DNA of 36,976 nucleotides from an uncultured Pelagibacteraceae bacterium. Its GTDB lineage: Bacteria; Pseudomonadota; Alphaproteobacteria; Pelagibacterales; Pelagibacteraceae. The number at the start of each line of letters is the position of its first letter. The stretch's first letter is position 1. Below the pieces are notes generated by a model that saw only the letters and a list, made by a program, of their open reading frames with translations, ran no database searches and was not told the DNA's origin. Position numbers and translations under genes: made by a program. This document shows positions 33,004 through 36,976 of this stretch, one piece after another. The stretch covers positions 1 through 36,976 of the forward strand of contig CACEQR010000010.1 in NCBI GenBank assembly GCA_902561765.1, in the 5' to 3' direction.

Positions 33004-34086
33004 ATGTCTAAAATTAAAATAGTAAATTTACAAAAATCATTTGGAGATTTCACTGCAGTTAAAAATTCTAATTTAACAATTAATGATAAAGAATTTTTTG
33101 TTTTGCTTGGCCCATCTGGATGTGGAAAAACAACAACTCTTAGAATGATTGCTGGATTAGAATTACCAACATCAGGAGAAATTTACTTAGGAGAAGAAGA
33201 AGTTGGAATGTTAAGAGCATCTGAGAGAGATATTGCCTTCGTTTTTCAATTGTTTGCCCTCTATCCACATATGAATGTAAAAAATAACCTATCTTTTCCA
33301 CTTAAAATGCAAGGTTATAGTAGAAGTGAAATTAAAACTAGAGTTGAGGAGGCAGCAAAACTTTTAAGAATTGATCATATTTTAAACTCCAACATTTCCT
33401 CTTTATCGGGTGGAGATAGACAACGTGTAGCCCTTGGTAGAGCTTTAGTAAGAAGACCCAAAGCATTTTTAATGGATGAGCCTTTAGGTACTCTGGATGC
33501 TGAATTTAGAGAATTAATGTGTTTAGAACTTAAGAAATTACATATCGATATTGGAGCTACTACTGTTTATGTAACACACGATCAATTAGAGGCAATGTCA
33601 TTAGCTGATCGTATTGCTGTAATGGATGGTGGTGAAATTTTACAAGCTGATGAACCTTCGGTAATCTACAATAAACCTGCAACCAAATTTGTAGCATCAT
33701 TTATTGGTTCCCCTGGAATGAATTTTATAAATATTGATCAAGGTATTTCCAATGAGCAATCTACTTTAAATATTGAGGGAACAGATTTTAATATACCTAA
33801 ACAGTATGAGATATCAAAAGGTAAAAAAAACTCATTTGGTATTCGTCCTGAAAATTTATCACTTACTAATGAGGGTGGTCTTAAAGGTTCGGTATTTGGA
33901 GTTGAATATTTAGGCTCAAGAAAAATTGTAACCATTAAGACCAATTTTGGAGAATTAAAAGTAAAAACTGATATTTCAACAAGTGTTAAAATCAATGAAA
34001 ACGTTCAAGTAAAACCTTCAAATGATAACATAATTATTTTTGACGGCGAGACTGACAAGTCTCTTAAAAGTGAGTTTATGAATTAA
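33004..34086 (+). CDS. Sugar-type ABC transporter ATP-binding protein 1
   Basis: A 360-residue ABC ATPase of the MalK/UgpC group: Walker A GPSGCGKTT at 36-44, Q-loop Q82 in FQLFALYPHMN, signature LSGGDRQR at 134-141, Walker B FLMDEP at 155-160, D-loop GTLD, and switch His in VTHDQLEA. A TOBE domain with GIRPENLSLT follows after about 240. It is one of two ATPases in the operon, which with the two permeases implies a heterodimeric motor, as in the rhizobial GlpS/GlpT glycerol transporter. The second copy has its own consensus signature, so both appear catalytically competent. It overlaps the second ATPase gene by one base. Confidence 0.92.
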   Translation: MSKIKIVNLQKSFGDFTAVKNSNLTINDKEFFVLLGPSGCGKTTTLRMIAGLELPTSGEIYLGEEEVGMLRASERDIAFVFQLFALYPHMNVKNNLSFPLKMQGYSRSEIKTRVEEAAKLLRIDHILNSNISSLSGGDRQRVALGRALVRRPKAFLMDEPLGTLDAEFRELMCLELKKLHIDIGATTVYVTHDQLEAMSLADRIAVMDGGEILQADEPSVIYNKPATKFVASFIGSPGMNFINIDQGISNEQSTLNIEGTDFNIPKQYEISKGKKNSFGIRPENLSLTNEGGLKGSVFGVEYLGSRKIVTIKTNFGELKVKTDISTSVKINENVQVKPSNDNIIIFDGETDKSLKSEFMN

Positions 34087-35093
34087 TGGCAAAAATAGAA
34101 TTAAAAAATTTATCTAAAACCTATAATAAAAAAATTGAGGCTTTGCATGATATAAATTTTACCATTGAGGATGGACAGTTTTTTGTTTTATTAGGTCCAT
34201 CTGGTGCTGGAAAAACTACTACATTAAGATGTATTGCTGGATTAGAGAAAATAGATAATGGAAGCATTCTATTTAACGATGAAGCTGTTACCGAAGATCA
34301 ACCAGCATCAAGGGATGTTTGTTTTGTGTTTCAACAATACTCTTTATATCCTCACTATAGTGTTTATGAAAATTTAGCATTCCCTTTAAGATCTCCAATG
34401 AGAAAATTACCTGAAGAAGAAATAAAAAGTAAGGTTGAGAGTATTGCGAGCATGTTAAAGATTTCCAATAAGTTAAATAATAAAGCTACACAATTATCTG
34501 GTGGTGAGATGCAAAGAGTTGCAATAGGACGTGCACTAGTTCGTGAACCAAATTTATACTTGATGGATGAACCGTTATCCTCTCTAGATGCTAAATTAAG
34601 AGAGAGTTTAAGGGTTGAATTAAAAAACATTCAAACCAATCTAAATGCAACAATACTATATGTTACACATGATCAAGCTGAAGCAACAACTTTAGCAGAT
34701 AAAATTGGAGTTTTAAAAGAAGGCCATTTAGTGCAAATAGGAACTCCTGAAGAGATATATGAAAATCCAAATTCTATATATGTTTCGCAAAGATTGGGTT
34801 CGCCAAAAATTAATATTCTTTCAGGAAACTTATTTGGAATGAATGATGCACATACTTTTGGTATAAGACCTGAGAACATTACAATAGGGACTGGTAACTA
34901 CTCAGCCAAAATTATCTCAATTGAAAATCTAGGATCAGAAACAGTAGTTGCTTTAAATTTTAAAGACCAAGAAATACTTGTTTCAATTCAAGGAAATTAT
35001 AAATCATCAATAAATGAGACAATTAATTTTGACATCAACAATGAAAAAGTTTTAAGATTTAATAAAGAAGGAAACAGAATTTATGAGCGTTAG
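34086..35093 (+). CDS. Sugar-type ABC transporter ATP-binding protein 2
   Basis: A 335-residue ABC ATPase: Walker A GPSGAGKTT at 37-45, Q-loop FQQYSLYPHYSV, signature LSGGEMQR at 137-144, Walker B YLMDEP at 158-163, SSLD D-loop, VTHDQAEATTLAD switch, and a C-terminal TOBE region with FGIRPENITIG. It probably pairs with ATP-binding protein 1 in one importer. Its 3' end overlaps the dhaL gene by 11 bases, tying transport directly to kinase production. Confidence 0.92.
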   Translation: MAKIELKNLSKTYNKKIEALHDINFTIEDGQFFVLLGPSGAGKTTTLRCIAGLEKIDNGSILFNDEAVTEDQPASRDVCFVFQQYSLYPHYSVYENLAFPLRSPMRKLPEEEIKSKVESIASMLKISNKLNNKATQLSGGEMQRVAIGRALVREPNLYLMDEPLSSLDAKLRESLRVELKNIQTNLNATILYVTHDQAEATTLADKIGVLKEGHLVQIGTPEEIYENPNSIYVSQRLGSPKINILSGNLFGMNDAHTFGIRPENITIGTGNYSAKIISIENLGSETVVALNFKDQEILVSIQGNYKSSINETINFDINNEKVLRFNKEGNRIYER

Positions 35094-35709
35094 TTTTTTA
35101 ATATCTCAAGCAAAAAGTGTCCAAAAAGTTATAGATGAACATTCTGCAGAAATAGAGGTTCTTGATCAAAAAATTGGAGATGGAGATCATATTTTTAATA
35201 TTCAAAGAGGTTTGAAGTTAGTTGTTGAGCTTGAAGACTCTATTAAAGATTTACCATTAGCTAAAGCTTTAAATATGATAGCAATGAAAGTTCTGTCAGG
35301 TATTGGTGGATCATCAGGCGCATTATTTGGAACTTTTTTTATGACCATGGCTAAATCTCCTGATCTAGATAAAGATGTTGATTTTATTAAAGCATGTGAA
35401 ATGGTTATTAGTGGGATTCAAGCTATGAAAGATAGAGGAAAAGCTGATGTTGGAGAAAAAACTATGATGGATGTTTTAATACCAGTTTCAGAAAAACTAA
35501 ACGAATTAAAAAATGAAAGTGAATTTAAATCAGGTTTAAATGAAGTAATAAAAATTGCTGAAGAAAGAATGTTATCTACAAAAGATATGTTAGCAACAAA
35601 AGGTAGAGCTTCTTTTTTAGGCGAACGTGCAAAAGGACATATAGATCCTGGAGCCCGTTCTTCACAGCTTATAATCGATACAATTTGTAAATCAGTAATA
35701 AATAATTAG
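35083..35709 (+). CDS. dhaL: Dihydroxyacetone kinase-type subunit L
   Basis: A 208-residue DhaL, the nucleotide-binding subunit of a split dihydroxyacetone-type kinase. The magnesium-ADP site is intact: D28, D33 and D35 in LDQKIGDGDH, then GGSSGALFG at 75-83 and a basic ERAKGHIDPGARS segment near the C-terminus. Typical length (about 210). In split systems of known type DhaL holds ADP that is rephosphorylated by the PTS protein DhaM; fused ATP-using kinases exist in other bacteria and eukaryotes. It overlaps the upstream ATPase gene by 11 bases and precedes dhaK by eight. Here the subunit order is L then K. Confidence 0.9.
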   Translation: MSVSFLISQAKSVQKVIDEHSAEIEVLDQKIGDGDHIFNIQRGLKLVVELEDSIKDLPLAKALNMIAMKVLSGIGGSSGALFGTFFMTMAKSPDLDKDVDFIKACEMVISGIQAMKDRGKADVGEKTMMDVLIPVSEKLNELKNESEFKSGLNEVIKIAEERMLSTKDMLATKGRASFLGERAKGHIDPGARSSQLIIDTICKSVINN

Positions 35710-35713
35710 GAGG
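35708..35713 (+). promoter_or_regulatory. Strong Shine-Dalgarno of dhaK
   Basis: AGGAGG ends four bases before the dhaK ATG at 35718 and overlaps the dhaL stop codon. It fixes the dhaK start and is stronger than most sites in the window, suggesting DhaK is made at least as abundantly as DhaL. Confidence 0.75.
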
Positions 35714-35717
35714 AAAA

Positions 35718-36710
35718 ATGAAAAAATTTATTAACAATAACGATGATTTTTTAAAAGAGAGCCTTACAGGTTTTGGTAAGGCGCATAGCGACATTATAAA
35801 CGTCAATCTAGACCCAAGTTTTGTTTCAAGAAAAAATAAAACTAAAGATGGAAAAGTCTCCCTAATTTCAGGTGGCGGAAGCGGTCATGAACCAATGCAT
35901 GGAGGATTTGTTGGACATGGAATGTTAGATGCAGCATGTCCAGGGTTTGTTTTTTCAGCACCTACACCTGATCAGATGCAAGCAGCAGCAGAACATGTTG
36001 ATAGTGGTGCAGGAGTTTTATTTATTGTTAAAAATTATTCTGGAGACATAATGAATTTTCAAATGGGCGCTGAGATGTACTCTGGTAAAAACGATAGTAT
36101 TGTTACAAACGATGATGTAGCCGTTGAAGACTCTACATTTACTACTGGAAGAAGAGGTGTTGCAGCAACTGTACTAGTAGAAAAAATAGTTGGATCTCTA
36201 GCTGAGCATGGTGGATCCCTTGAAGAATGCAAAAAACTTGGAGAAAAAGTTAATAAAAATGCTGGTACTATGGGAGTTGCGTTTACAAGTTGTACTGTTC
36301 CTGCTGCTGGAAAACCTACTTTTGATATAGGAGATGATGAAATGGAGTTTGGCGTAGGGATACACGGTGAGCCAGGTAGAAAAAGAGAAAAAATTCAACC
36401 CTCAAAAACAATTGTAGGAAATATTCTGGAAGCTATTTTAGATAATTTAAAACCAGAAAAAAATGAGAAGAATTTACTTTTTGTAAACGGAATGGGGGGT
36501 ACCCCTTTGACAGAGTTATATTTAGTTTATGAGGATGCATGTCAAATATTGCAATCAAAGGGTGTTCAAGTAACAAAAAGTTTAGTTGGAAATTATTGTA
36601 CTTCACTTGAAATGCAAGGTGCTTCAATCACTCTTCTCAAATGTGATGATGACATCTTAAAACATTGGGATGCCCCAGTTCATACAGCTGCATTGAGATG
36701 GGGTATGTAA
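35718..36710 (+). CDS. dhaK: Dihydroxyacetone kinase-type subunit K
   Basis: A 330-residue DhaK, the substrate-binding subunit. The substrate-holding histidine is H216 in GVGIHGEPGR, which forms a hemiaminal with the ketone in known DhaK proteins. H57 in SGGGSGHEPMHGG and D110 in NYSGDIMNF match the acid/base residues. Length is slightly below E. coli DhaK (356). DhaK-family enzymes phosphorylate dihydroxyacetone and also four-carbon ketoses such as erythrulose, so the substrate could be larger than dihydroxyacetone. Last gene of the importer operon; an 11-base gap separates its end from the convergent M24 peptidase gene. Confidence 0.9.
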   Translation: MKKFINNNDDFLKESLTGFGKAHSDIINVNLDPSFVSRKNKTKDGKVSLISGGGSGHEPMHGGFVGHGMLDAACPGFVFSAPTPDQMQAAAEHVDSGAGVLFIVKNYSGDIMNFQMGAEMYSGKNDSIVTNDDVAVEDSTFTTGRRGVAATVLVEKIVGSLAEHGGSLEECKKLGEKVNKNAGTMGVAFTSCTVPAAGKPTFDIGDDEMEFGVGIHGEPGRKREKIQPSKTIVGNILEAILDNLKPEKNEKNLLFVNGMGGTPLTELYLVYEDACQILQSKGVQVTKSLVGNYCTSLEMQGASITLLKCDDDILKHWDAPVHTAALRWGM

Positions 36711-36721
36711 AACTTTTTCAA

Positions 36722-36976
36722 TCAAATAACGACTAAATCAAGTTTTTGGTTGCCAAGTCTTTCATTGCCGTTTTCCGTAACTAGGTAAGTTTCACCTAAG
36801 TTCATTGCTAAATTATTTTTAGAGTCCATTAGTATCATATGCATAAAAAATATATTTCCTGGCTTAATTAAATATGGATTTCCAGTAAATAACATTGGCC
36901 AATCCATCCAATTAGGTGAAAAAGTTGCTCCTAAAGAATAACCACAAGCATTCATTCTAGAATTTTTATACCCCAA
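36722..36976 (-). CDS. M24-family metallopeptidase, C-terminal part (5' end outside window)
   Basis: The minus-strand frame is open to the window edge, so only the last 84 residues are visible. They fit the end of an M24 (Xaa-Pro aminopeptidase/creatinase fold) protein: GYSLGATFSPNWMDWPMLFTGNPYLIKPGNIFFMHMILM, then LGETYLVTENGNERLGNQKLDLV, where the Glu of GET is a metal ligand in the family. It could be a Xaa-Pro peptidase, creatinase-like amidinohydrolase or ectoine-hydrolase-like enzyme; the catalytic N-terminal part is not in the window, so I cannot choose. Confidence 0.75.
   Translation of the reverse strand: MGYKNSRMNACGYSLGATFSPNWMDWPMLFTGNPYLIKPGNIFFMHMILMDSKNNLAMNLGETYLVTENGNERLGNQKLDLVVI

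Noticed and set aside
1..36976. CRISPR arrays, tRNA or rRNA genes, insertion sequences, prophage or plasmid genes
   Set aside because: Looked for repeated spaced units, cloverleaf-type sequences, transposase or integrase motifs and terminal repeats; none was seen.

Overview
The window is AT-rich, very tightly packed and has no rRNA, tRNA, CRISPR array, phage gene or insertion sequence that I can see. Codon use is uniformly A/T-ending and lysine/asparagine-rich. Ten neighbouring gene pairs share a single base in a stop/start overlap (TAATG or TGATG). This, with the gene content (two four-domain dimethylglycine-dehydrogenase-like proteins, an ETF/ETF-QO chain, an AcuI-type reductase, a FutA-type iron importer and very small intergenic gaps), points to a streamlined marine alphaproteobacterium of the SAR11 clade (Candidatus Pelagibacter or a relative). 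The assignment is by gene content and style; no marker gene was tested.

Layout. 1-470: end of a DUF4864-like gene and a 71-residue membrane protein with an acidic tail. 514-6196: an operon for methylated-amine oxidation, with a DMGDH-like enzyme, ETF beta, ETF alpha and ETF-ubiquinone oxidoreductase, a complete electron path from substrate to quinone. 6197-7038 (minus): DUF2237 protein and HisI. 7118-9631: FolE, an AcuI/YhdH reductase and an overlapping LysR regulator. 9667-13725: an iron(III) ABC importer preceded by two Fur-like boxes, one lying on a TTGAGA-17-TATAAT promoter; a 49-residue cysteine-containing ORF and a terminator separate the binding protein from the permease and ATPase. 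13753-17922: a second DMGDH-like enzyme, an Fe(II)/2-oxoglutarate oxygenase and an AEC-family transporter, which I read as a second, uncharacterised catabolic unit. 17908-20033 (minus): a tartrate/D-malate dehydrogenase-type enzyme and GMP reductase. 20115-20993: a haloacetate-dehalogenase-like hydrolase. 21069-26856: TldD and PmbA/TldE, exported TPR and histidine-phosphatase proteins, a small basic protein, an aminotransferase and an exported SOUL-family protein, ending in a hairpin terminator. 26908-27099 (minus): a small unknown gene with a good ribosome binding site and two inverted repeats upstream.

27272-36710 is the most interesting block. A Gfo/Idh/MocA oxidoreductase and a TIM-barrel sugar isomerase diverge from a sugar-type ABC importer (binding protein, two permeases, a 63-residue membrane protein, two ATPases) that runs straight into split DhaL and DhaK kinase subunits. 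It looks like an import-oxidise/isomerise-phosphorylate pathway for a small polyol or ketose. No DhaM-type phosphoryl donor is present in the window. The right edge holds the C-terminal part of an M24-family metallopeptidase on the minus strand.
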